Shown: piece by piece, positions 54,712 through 62,489 of the stretch | Numbering within the stretch: position 1 is the first letter of the stretch | Layout: every line of letters starts with the position of its first letter | NCBI GenBank assembly: GCA_046757925.1 | Contig: JBHHZE010000004.1 | Location: forward strand, 1-64,000 | DNA: 64,000 bases | Direction of reading: 5' to 3' | DNA from: JAZDCZ01 sp046757925 | GTDB taxonomy: Bacteria > Gemmatimonadota > Gemmatimonadetes > Gemmatimonadales > GWC2-71-9 | Notes under the pieces: generated by a model | The model's input: only the letters and a program-made list of their open reading frames with translations | Database searches by the model: none | What the model was told of the DNA's origin: nothing | Program-made: the position numbers and the translations under genes

Positions 54712-57465
54712 TCATCGCTTTGCGTCAAGCCAGTTGTCTCCAACCCCTATATCTACCACCAGCGGCACACTCAGCCGGGCGGCATTCTCCATCTCTGTCC
54801 GCACCAAGCCGCACACCGTGTCGATCTCCTCGATCGGAGCTTCTAGCACGAGTTCGTCGTGCACCTGGAGCAACATGCCCGTCTTCAATCCGGTTCCCCT
54901 CAAGGCTCGTGCCAGATTGATCATGGCAATCTTGATCAAGTCTGCTGCCGAACCCTGCATTGGAGAGTTCATCGCGGTCCGCTCTCCAAACGCCCTCACG
55001 TTGTAGTTGGAATCGTGAAGTTCGGGAATGTACCGCCGCCGTCCGAAGATCGTTTCAACATATCCGCGGTCCCTGGCCTGGCGGACCGTATCATCCAAGA
55101 ACGTTCTTACGCCGGAAAAGCGGTCGAAATAGAGGCGAATAAAATCCTTAGCCTCTTCCTGCGATATGTCCAGCTGTCGTGACAGGGCAAAAGGGCCCTG
55201 GCCATAGATTGTGGCGAAGTTGATCGTCTTGGCCCGTGCTCGCATATCCGGTGTTACATCGCTGACCGAAACGTCGAATATGATGGCCGCTGTCTCTCGA
55301 TGGATGTCTTCTCCGCTGGCGAACGCGCTAATGAATTTCGGGTCTTGAGATAAGTGTGCCAGCACGCGCAATTCTATCTGCGAATAATCGGCAACGACGA
55401 ACCTGCAGCCGGACGCCGGCACAAAGCATTGACGTATCAACTCGCCCCGCGCGGTCCTTACCGGAATGTTCTGGAGATTCGGATTCGAGGATGACAGACG
55501 TCCCGTGGCGGCGCCGGTCTGATTGAAGCTGGTGTGAACGCGTCGTGTGGCGCGGTTTACACTTTCCGGTAACACGTCGACGTACGTGGATTTCAGCTTG
55601 CTCAGTTCGCGGTAGCTGAGAAGCAGTTGCGGCACCTCGTACCCCATGGCGGCAAGCTGCCCCAGCACGGCGGCGTCCGTTGAAGCACCCGTCTTGGTTT
55701 TTCTCATGACCGGTAGCTGCAACTTTTCGAACAGGATATGGCGGAGTTGTGGAGTACTCTTGATGTTGAACTCCGTACCAGCATGATCGTAGATATCCCG
55801 CTCGATTTGTGATAGTTCATCTGCGAACTCGCGCGAGAGTTGCGCGAGCCGTTCTACATCGATTGCAATCCCACGCCACTCCATGTCGGCCAATACTTCG
55901 ATGAGCGGTATTTCTATCGAGCGCAGTAGGGATCCGGCATTGACTTGATCGATTAGTCGGTCGAAATGCTCCTGGAGCATGAGCGAGGCGTTCACTGTCG
56001 CACAAGAGATCGCGGCCGCCTCGTCCAGCGCGAGTTCCGAAAACGCCCGGACCCGCCCCTTCCCTTTGCCGGCTCGTCGCCTTTGCGGCAATTGGATGTC
56101 GAGAAACTCTCGAGCCAACGCGTCCAGAGCGTGGGATCGCCGCCCGGGATCGAGGACGAAGCTCTCGAGCATGGAATCCCGGGTTACACCATTGAGCCGG
56201 ACTCCTGCGTTTCGCAAGGCAAGGAAGCTTCGCTTTACATCATGCCCCACTTTCGCCACAGTGGCATCCTCCAGCAGCTGGGTCAGCGGCCCCATCTCTG
56301 GAGCGTCGAGCTGCGGAAGGTTCACCCGGGGGTCGCCGACGGAGAGCTCTCCAACCGCGCTCCCGTGTTCGAACGGAAAATACCAGGCCGACCCCTGCGA
56401 CACGGCGAGCCCCAGTCCCACCAAGGATCCTCGAGCGGCTTCTCCATCCGAACAGGCGTCAACGCACACATGGCGGGCTCCACGTAGCGTCTTCACGATC
56501 TCGGCCAACTCAGACGGAGAAGCCACCACCCGGTGTGCGGCCGAAGCCACGGTGGGCTCGGCGCGAGGGGATCCAACCTTCTTGGTCAGTGAATTGAACT
56601 CTAGTTCACTGTAGATCCGAAGAAGCGATGTGCTATCGGGGCTACGAACTTGGAGCCGTTCGGTGTCCAACTCAACCGGCACGTCGCACCGAATGGTTAC
56701 TAGCTCGCGACTCAGTCGCGCTTCGGCCTCATGAGCGATCAAGGCTTCGCGAGCACGTTTCCCTTTCACTTCCTCACGGTGTTCAATGATCGCATCCAAA
56801 TCTCCATAGATCTCGATCAACGACCGGGCGGTCTTGTCGCCGATGCCCTTGACGCCTGGGACATTGTCGGACGAATCACCCACCAGGGCGAGGTAATCCA
56901 CCACACGCTCCGGTGGTACACCCAAACGATCACTGGCGTTTTCCACGCCAATCAGTTCCTCGCTGACGGGAGACGGTCCTCCGCGTCCGGGGTTCAACAA
57001 CAGCACGTTGCGGGATATCAGCTGATAGAAGTCCTTGTCTCCAGACACGATGATCGCGCGAAGATTCTGCTCCGTGGCCTTCGCTGCAAGCGTGCCTATT
57101 ACGTCATCTGCCTCATACCCATCTACCTCAACCAAAGTGATGTTGAATGCATCTAACAGTGTCTCGACGCGCTCGATCGAACGGTCGAAATCGGCCTGCA
57201 ACTCATCATCGAGCTTCTGTCTCGTCGCCTTGTATTCTGGATATTGCTCGGTGCGAAAAGAGGTCCCTGCGTCATGTACCCAAGCTACGTAGCCGGGGTC
57301 GTGTCGCTCGAAGAGCCGGTGAAGGAAGTTCGCCACACCCCAAACCGCCGACGTGTTTTCGCCGCGGCTGGTCCGTAACGGCCGACTGATCATCGCGAAG
57401 AATGCGCGGTAGATCAGGGCATAACCATCTATGAGAAATATCTCGGGCAAATTTTCTGCGGTCAT
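54712..57465 (-). CDS. polA: DNA polymerase I, proofreading site degenerate
   Basis: 917 aa from the ATG at 57465, 17 bp after the terminator of the cold-shock gene; a TTG at 57483 is possible. The 5'-3' exonuclease domain (about 1-285: LIDGYALIYRAFFA, VDGYEADDVIGTLA, VSGDKDFYQLI) is intact. In the 3'-5' exonuclease domain motif I reads VDACSDG rather than DTE, and the third motif lacks Tyr/Asp, so proofreading is probably lost. The polymerase domain is complete: DYSQIELRVLAH, RAKTINFATIYG, HDELVLE. Replication repair and gap filling. Confidence 0.96.
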   Translation of the reverse strand: MTAENLPEIFLIDGYALIYRAFFAMISRPLRTSRGENTSAVWGVANFLHRLFERHDPGYVAWVHDAGTSFRTEQYPEYKATRQKLDDELQADFDRSIERVETLLDAFNITLVEVDGYEADDVIGTLAAKATEQNLRAIIVSGDKDFYQLISRNVLLLNPGRGGPSPVSEELIGVENASDRLGVPPERVVDYLALVGDSSDNVPGVKGIGDKTARSLIEIYGDLDAIIEHREEVKGKRAREALIAHEAEARLSRELVTIRCDVPVELDTERLQVRSPDSTSLLRIYSELEFNSLTKKVGSPRAEPTVASAAHRVVASPSELAEIVKTLRGARHVCVDACSDGEAARGSLVGLGLAVSQGSAWYFPFEHGSAVGELSVGDPRVNLPQLDAPEMGPLTQLLEDATVAKVGHDVKRSFLALRNAGVRLNGVTRDSMLESFVLDPGRRSHALDALAREFLDIQLPQRRRAGKGKGRVRAFSELALDEAAAISCATVNASLMLQEHFDRLIDQVNAGSLLRSIEIPLIEVLADMEWRGIAIDVERLAQLSREFADELSQIERDIYDHAGTEFNIKSTPQLRHILFEKLQLPVMRKTKTGASTDAAVLGQLAAMGYEVPQLLLSYRELSKLKSTYVDVLPESVNRATRRVHTSFNQTGAATGRLSSSNPNLQNIPVRTARGELIRQCFVPASGCRFVVADYSQIELRVLAHLSQDPKFISAFASGEDIHRETAAIIFDVSVSDVTPDMRARAKTINFATIYGQGPFALSRQLDISQEEAKDFIRLYFDRFSGVRTFLDDTVRQARDRGYVETIFGRRRYIPELHDSNYNVRAFGERTAMNSPMQGSAADLIKIAMINLARALRGTGLKTGMLLQVHDELVLEAPIEEIDTVCGLVRTEMENAARLSVPLVVDIGVGDNWLDAKR

Positions 57466-57481
57466 GGCCAGATAATAGCGC

Positions 57482-57525
57482 AAAAAGAACGGCCCCGCCC
57501 ACCAGAAACTCCTGGAGCGGGGCCG
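57482..57525 (-). terminator. Rho-independent terminator of the cold-shock gene
   Basis: On the minus strand, CGGCCCCGC pairs with GCGGGGCCG (57525-57517 and 57498-57490), followed by TTCTTTTT. Classic intrinsic terminator. It ends 17 bp before the polA ATG, so polA transcription must read through it or begin within it. Confidence 0.9.
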
Positions 57526-57544
57526 TAACGGTCACATTGATGAG

Positions 57545-57748
57545 CTATAGTTGGACAACCTGGCTCGCACTGAGCCCCTTCTCTCCATCCTTGAGCTCGA
57601 ACTCCACTTCTTGCCCCTCGCGTAGAGTCCGGAATCCGTCCGCCTGAATCGCGGAGAAATGAACGAATACGTCCTCCCCCCCCAAAACTTGCTCAATAAA
57701 CCCATAGCCCTTTGAGTCGTTGAACCACTTCACCTTCCCACGTGACAT
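57545..57748 (-). CDS. Cold-shock-domain protein (Csp)
   Basis: 67 aa from the ATG at 57748, which has AGGAGGG right before it; a longer frame adds six residues. RNA-binding motifs RNP1 (KGYGFIE) and RNP2 (VFVHFSAI) are intact. RNA chaperone. Followed by a strong terminator and preceded by a good promoter candidate, so likely an independent transcription unit. Confidence 0.96.
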   Translation of the reverse strand: MSRGKVKWFNDSKGYGFIEQVLGGEDVFVHFSAIQADGFRTLREGQEVEFELKDGEKGLSASQVVQL

Positions 57749-57811
57749 TTGCCCTCCTGCGATCATTGGATTGATAGACCCGGATCAGCCCACAACCAGC
57801 CCAACGTTCTC

Positions 57812-57841
57812 ATTTTGCTGCATCGAGTGGGGAGCTGTCAA
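57812..57841 (-). promoter_or_regulatory. Candidate promoter of the cold-shock gene
   Basis: Minus strand: TTGACA (57841-57836) and CAAAAT (57817-57812) spaced by 18 bp, about 64 bp before the start codon. The -35 overlaps the stop codon of the membrane kinase gene upstream, consistent with compact packing. Confidence 0.55.
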
Positions 57842-58383
57842 GTCAAAAGCCAGATTGCTAGGGCGACCGCCGGAGCGATGATCAAGTTGTCGTCCAGAAT
57901 ACCCGACCAGCGCTCAAAAACCGCGGCCGCGACGGCCGCGAGAATGACAGCGATCCAGGGCAATCCGAGGCACACCAGCACGAGCGCTGCGACCAGTGCG
58001 CCTGCCGCCGACCCCCTCCAAGTCTTCTTGCCCGGGATGCCTCCCATTGTACCAATCAACGAAGCTGCCGGATCAGCGGTGGCCGCGACGAGAACTCCAG
58101 CTGCCGGCGCGGGCGGTGGAAACCACGCCGCAAGTGCGTAGCCCAACATGAGCCAGCTCGCGCCACTCAACCGGCGCATCTCGGTTTCCCGAAAAACGGG
58201 AACCAGGCGTTGCAATGACCTACCGATGTTGGGGCTCGCAACCCGGGCGGTGTCGAGAGTCAGCGAGATTAGGGCCAGGGTGACCAGCAGCCAGCGGAGA
58301 ACCGTCCATGATCCGAGCGGCACAGCCAACATCAACAACGCAGTACTAACGTGGATCAGCCGCCGAATTCCAGGTTCCTTCAA
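57838..58383 (-). CDS. Polyprenol/dolichol-kinase-like membrane protein
   Basis: 181 aa with about six transmembrane segments. Resembles the CTP-dependent SEC59/DGK1/VTE5 group: IRRLIHVSTALLML at the start, a central acidic/glycine part TADPAASLIGTMGGIPGKKTWRGSA (split, positions about 104-128). Members phosphorylate polyprenols, diacylglycerol or phytol. Substrate unknown. Overlaps the lytic transglycosylase gene by 4 bp, suggesting a link to cell-wall lipid carrier metabolism. Confidence 0.8.
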   Translation of the reverse strand: MKEPGIRRLIHVSTALLMLAVPLGSWTVLRWLLVTLALISLTLDTARVASPNIGRSLQRLVPVFRETEMRRLSGASWLMLGYALAAWFPPPAPAAGVLVAATADPAASLIGTMGGIPGKKTWRGSAAGALVAALVLVCLGLPWIAVILAAVAAAVFERWSGILDDNLIIAPAVALAIWLLT

Positions 58384-60608
58384 GGAGAGTCGTCGACCTC
58401 AGCCCGAACGGGCGGGTAGAGCGCCCGGTAGAGTTCGGCGTTACGCATAACCGTCTTGAGATAGCCCCGCGTTTCCACATAGCTGACGGCCTCAACAAAC
58501 CGCACCGGGTCTTCGGCACCGGCACGCCTCAGCCACCTCCGCACGGGAGTGCCGCCCGCATTGTAGGCAGCCAGGGCCGGAGCTACTGCACCATCATAGT
58601 GCCTCAGCAAAGCTGCAAAGTGAGCCACGCCAAGATGGAGGTTGGCGTCAGCCACGAGCAGCAGTCTCCGATCCCACCTGACGGAAAGGCCTCGGGCCAC
58701 CTGCCGTCCCGTAACAGGCATGAGCTGCATCAGTCCGTTGGCTCCAGCTCGCGAGACCGCACTGGCCTTGAAAGACGATTCCTGACGGATCAGTCCGGCC
58801 AGCAGGTACGGATCGACGTCGAACTTGCGCGCCTCCGCTTCAATGACTTCCCGCATCGGCCACGGGAAAATGACTCGCAGGACGCGAGGATGATTGAGCG
58901 TGTACGCCTGCGCCGCACGCCAGCCAAGCCTAACCCCTTCGGTCGTACGGCCCCGCTCGATTAGCCCCTCTGCCAGATCTAGTAGCTCGTTTGCCGCTCG
59001 TGGCCGAGGCTCCATCAGGAACGCTATCAAGAGTTCTGCCTCTTCCTCGAAGAAAAGGTCCTCGAGAACGTCCAAAGTCGTCAGCGCCTCCATGGCAGAC
59101 CGTGTCAGTGGAGGCTGTCCCGCCTGTTCAACCGTCAAGGGCGGTAACCCGGCTGCCGCACGTGCAATCGTTCCGTAATAACCGATCGAGTCGCGGCGCG
59201 CCAACACCGCCCAGAGACCACGGGCTTCAACGCTGTCCCCAGCAGCGGCCAACAACTCACCCATGCGATATTGTGCCGCGTTTCTTTCCACTCCGGACCT
59301 CGTGACCTCGAGCTGGTACCAATCGAGGGCAGCCGCGGTGTCGGCCGAAGCTAGCGCATGCCGGGCCAGGTCAATGCGTGCCCGGGATGCAAGAGTGGAA
59401 CGCGGCCAGCGCTCCGAGATCGCCGCGTACAGACGGTAACCCTCGTCGAGTCGGTTGGCCCGAATTCGGCGTTTCGCAACCAGATAGAGTGCCTCGGGGG
59501 CTCGCGGGTGCGTCGGGTTATCTTGTGCAAATCTTTCCAGCGTCGCGATGCCGGCGCTCACGCGCCCCAGCCGCAGTTCGAGCCGACCCTTACGAAACGC
59601 CGCCGTCAGGGCTGTGCTGCCACCCAACTCGGCGGCATTCGCATATGCCCTGAGAGCTCGAACACGCTGTCCGCTGTGGGACAGCAGATCAGCCCATAAG
59701 AGCAAGGCATCAGCGTTTGGCGGACCGATCTCGACGGCCTTCGCCGCCCAGCGTACTGCGGAGCGGGCACCATGCAGCCTCTGGGTCGCGCGCGCAAGCG
59801 TGAGGAAGTCACGCTGCTTCTTTGGCGGTAGGCGAGACGAAAAAGCAATCGCTTGGCCTACCCGAGCCGCATCCCGGTCGCCCAACGCACCGTAGGTCAA
59901 GGTTCTAGCTTGGGTGGTATCACCACTCGCAAGGGCCAGGGCGGCGGCCCTCACCGGCAACCGCGCCGCCATCAATGCCTCGGTGGCGCCAGCCGTGTCC
60001 GAGGCCGCCAACCGGAGCTCTGCCACTGCCCGCGAGGCCAGGACTCGCGCCGGGTCTGGCACAACCTCCAAGAGGGAAAACGCACGGACCGTGTCCGCTA
60101 ATGTTCGTGCCAGTCGTATGGAGATCCAATCTGCCACCTCGGGTAGCAGGACCGACGCGATCTGATACTCGGTGTGAGCGGATTCACGGTGGCCCGCTTG
60201 TTCGAAGGCGGCACCCGCCCGTGCTGCGAAAACACCTCGCTCGCGCTTCCGAGAGACCGCTGCCGCTGCGGCAAAGTGAGCAGCGGCACTGTCAAACCTC
60301 CCCAGCCTATATTGAATCTCGCCCCAAATACCCGCCCACTGAACATCCCACTCGTTGGTCACACGATGTTTATGAATGAGAGCAGCGGCGCGCTTGGGTC
60401 TGCCCAAAAGCAACTCGAGACGTGCCGCCCTATAGACGATCCCAGGATCGGTCGAGGGTTCCCCCAGCTTGGCTTCGACTTCCACGGCCTCATGCCACAC
60501 CGCCGTCGGTCTGGGCGAGCTGCTCGCGCCCTGACCGAGCACCGAGCGCGGGGCCAGTGTTACCACCGTACTGATCAGTACTACGGCACGGAACGTAGTC
60601 TTATCCAC
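58380..60608 (-). CDS. Soluble lytic transglycosylase with TPR-like repeats
   Basis: 742 aa from a GTG at 60608; this start gives a proper signal peptide (FRAVVLISTVVTLAP...VLGQ). A long stretch of helical TPR-like repeats (about 40-560) precedes the C-terminal SLT catalytic domain: GLIRQESSF with the catalytic glutamate, GLMQLMP and AYNAGGTPVRRWL. Cleaves peptidoglycan glycan strands in the periplasm, like Slt70. Followed with 4-bp overlap by the polyprenol-kinase-like gene. Confidence 0.93.
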   Translation of the reverse strand: MDKTTFRAVVLISTVVTLAPRSVLGQGASSSPRPTAVWHEAVEVEAKLGEPSTDPGIVYRAARLELLLGRPKRAAALIHKHRVTNEWDVQWAGIWGEIQYRLGRFDSAAAHFAAAAAVSRKRERGVFAARAGAAFEQAGHRESAHTEYQIASVLLPEVADWISIRLARTLADTVRAFSLLEVVPDPARVLASRAVAELRLAASDTAGATEALMAARLPVRAAALALASGDTTQARTLTYGALGDRDAARVGQAIAFSSRLPPKKQRDFLTLARATQRLHGARSAVRWAAKAVEIGPPNADALLLWADLLSHSGQRVRALRAYANAAELGGSTALTAAFRKGRLELRLGRVSAGIATLERFAQDNPTHPRAPEALYLVAKRRIRANRLDEGYRLYAAISERWPRSTLASRARIDLARHALASADTAAALDWYQLEVTRSGVERNAAQYRMGELLAAAGDSVEARGLWAVLARRDSIGYYGTIARAAAGLPPLTVEQAGQPPLTRSAMEALTTLDVLEDLFFEEEAELLIAFLMEPRPRAANELLDLAEGLIERGRTTEGVRLGWRAAQAYTLNHPRVLRVIFPWPMREVIEAEARKFDVDPYLLAGLIRQESSFKASAVSRAGANGLMQLMPVTGRQVARGLSVRWDRRLLLVADANLHLGVAHFAALLRHYDGAVAPALAAYNAGGTPVRRWLRRAGAEDPVRFVEAVSYVETRGYLKTVMRNAELYRALYPPVRAEVDDSP

Positions 60609-60953
60609 AATCCCTTCATTCCCGGCGCTTGATCTGACGGCACAACAAATCCCAACCAACTCCTCCCTCACCAAACAAGCACTCCCGCCGGGGACTTCGT
60701 TCCCCGAGCCCCTGAGGCCGGTTGCGGCAGAACGCTTTACGCCAGACGTGTAAAGCCCAGAGTTGCATTAACTTATGACAGTTTTCATGCGACGTGGCCG
60801 CCAACCGGTCGCAACACACCCAGGCTGCAATAACTGTTGCAATTGTCGGACCGCCGCGCCAACAGCTCTCACATCGACCCATGTAAGATGGCAGAGGGCT
60901 CATGTGAAGCTGACTTGCAGTCGTTCAGGCACGGTTGTTACTTTCGCGCTCCA
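60609..60953. other. 345-bp intergenic region before the second kinase
   Basis: Between divergent genes. It holds a hairpin CGGGGA-CTTCGT-TCCCCG (60689-60706), a 23-bp dyad GCTTTACGC...GTGTAAAGC (60734-60756), and TGCAA-TAACTG-TTGCA near 60827. No coding frame with a known motif seen; likely promoters and operators for both neighbours. Confidence 0.5.
60734..60756. promoter_or_regulatory. 23-bp dyad upstream of the kinase gene
   Basis: GCTTTACGC-CAGAC-GTGTAAAGC: nine-base arms with one mismatch around a 5-base centre. Possible operator for one of the divergent genes. Confidence 0.35.
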
Positions 60954-61871
60954 ATGGCTACAGAGAATCACACGGGCCGCACGATTGCGGGATATCACTT
61001 GCTCGAGCAGGTGGGGGAGGGCGGCACCGCTATCGTATACAAGGCCGAACATCCCGAACGTGGTGTTTGTGCCGTCAAGATTCTCAAAGAACGGATGCAA
61101 AAGGACGCTACGGCTGTCAAACGCTTCCTGCGGGAGGCAGGCTATGGCGCCAGAGTCGACCACCCTTCGGTGGTGCGAACATTTGAATACGACGAGGACG
61201 ACGGAACTTACTATCTGGCGCTCGAATGGGTTAGCGGAGAGCCTCTGTCGAAGTTTGTGGAGCGCTCCGGGCGAATCGCTCCCGAACTCGTGGCCGACAT
61301 CGTTGCGCAGCTGGCAGACGGGCTCGTGGCATCACACAAGGTTGGTATCATCCATCGGGATTTGAAGCCGGAGAACATCGTTTACGACCCGGAGACAAAG
61401 ATCGTGAAGTTGCTCGACTTTGGGATCGCCCGCGATGCGCAGGAAGCACCGTCCGAACGTCTCACCCGCACGGGGTTTTTTGTCGGGACACTGCAATACG
61501 TGGCCCCGGAGGCTCTTTCGGGTGAGCTGGTTGGGGAGGCAGCCGACATCTACAGTGTGGCGAAGATCGCCTATTACATGCTGACGGGAGTCCATCCGCA
61601 ATCGGGGCGTTCTCCGCGGGAGGTGTTCCAGCAACTCCTCACTCAACCACCCACGCCGCTCAATCAGGCGGTGAAGGGCCTGAAGTTCCCGGCGGAATTG
61701 GAGGCAGCGATCATGAAAGGGCTGGCACGCGAGCCCTCGGCGAGGCAGGCCTCGGTGCGCGAGCTAGCTGACGATATTGCCCGAGGTATCAAGTCCGAGC
61801 CCTCGAGCAGCATGGGTGGCGGGTTCTTGGGGAACCTCAAGTCACTCCTGAACCGAAGCCATAAAGATTAG
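60954..61871 (+). CDS. Ser/Thr protein kinase, soluble
   Basis: 305 aa from the ATG at 60954; an earlier ATG at 60837 adds 39 residues without kinase features. Hanks-type kinase: GEGGTAIV loop (21-28), Lys42, HRDLKPEN (134-141, Asp136), DFG Asp155; activation segment FFVGTLQYVAPE. No transmembrane segment; the short Gly/Ser-rich tail ends FLGNLKSLLNRSHKD. Cytoplasmic signalling kinase with unknown target. It is 66 bp upstream of pyrE on the same strand, with an inverted repeat between them. Confidence 0.92.
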   Translation: MATENHTGRTIAGYHLLEQVGEGGTAIVYKAEHPERGVCAVKILKERMQKDATAVKRFLREAGYGARVDHPSVVRTFEYDEDDGTYYLALEWVSGEPLSKFVERSGRIAPELVADIVAQLADGLVASHKVGIIHRDLKPENIVYDPETKIVKLLDFGIARDAQEAPSERLTRTGFFVGTLQYVAPEALSGELVGEAADIYSVAKIAYYMLTGVHPQSGRSPREVFQQLLTQPPTPLNQAVKGLKFPAELEAAIMKGLAREPSARQASVRELADDIARGIKSEPSSSMGGGFLGNLKSLLNRSHKD

Positions 61872-61891
61872 TAGTAGTAGCCACTACTACT
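61870..61891. promoter_or_regulatory. 9-4-9 inverted repeat between kinase and pyrE
   Basis: AGTAGTAGT-AGCC-ACTACTACT, perfect arms, overlapping the kinase stop TAG. No T-run follows. Strikingly like the AGTAGTA-GT-TACTACT repeat before the TrmB-type gene at 4430-4445. Operator or terminator. Confidence 0.45.
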
Positions 61892-61937
61892 GCCATTTCA
61901 GACCACGGGGACTAGCATAGACCACTTTTCCGCGCTC

Positions 61938-62486
61938 ATGAAACTGCTTAGGGAGCGCTCTTACCAAGTTGGATCGTTCACGTTGGCCTCTGGGCAAGAA
62001 ACCCGCCACTACATCGATGCCCGGCGCACCACCATGTCATCAGCCGGACTGGAACTCATAGGGCACCTTGGGTTGGCTGAGATCCGGCGAGCCAATTGGC
62101 GCCCCCAAGTGATCGGGGGACTCACATTGGGAGCAGATCCGATATCGTACGCGATCGCCCTCGCAAGCCGGCACGATCCTCCTCAACTGGATGCGTTCAC
62201 GGTGCGAAAAGAACGAAAACGCCACGGTCTGGCTCGCCAGATCGAAGGATGTTTCTGGAACGGGGCCCGCGTGGTGGTCATCGAAGACGTGGTCACTACC
62301 GGCGGATCCGCGCTAAGGGCCATCGAGATTCTGGGCCAGGAAGGTGCCGCGATAGCCGGAGTACTTACTGTGGTAGATAGGCAGGAAGGTGGAAAAGAGG
62401 CAATTGAGCGTGCAGGATACAGTCTGAGGTCGTTGGTTACGCTGGCCGATCTGGTCGGAGACACTGCGCTCGATCCGATCGACTGA
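61938..62486 (+). CDS. pyrE: Orotate phosphoribosyltransferase
   Basis: 182 aa. PRPP-binding motif VVVIEDVVTTGGSAL near 111-125, N-terminal block FTLASGQETRHYIDAR, GGLTLGADPI, and VRKERKRHGLARQIEG, the flexible loop with the catalytic Lys. Makes OMP in pyrimidine synthesis. 66 bp after the kinase, 3 bp before the chemotaxis-like gene. Confidence 0.96.
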   Translation: MKLLRERSYQVGSFTLASGQETRHYIDARRTTMSSAGLELIGHLGLAEIRRANWRPQVIGGLTLGADPISYAIALASRHDPPQLDAFTVRKERKRHGLARQIEGCFWNGARVVVIEDVVTTGGSALRAIEILGQEGAAIAGVLTVVDRQEGGKEAIERAGYSLRSLVTLADLVGDTALDPID

Positions 62487-62489
62487 ATC

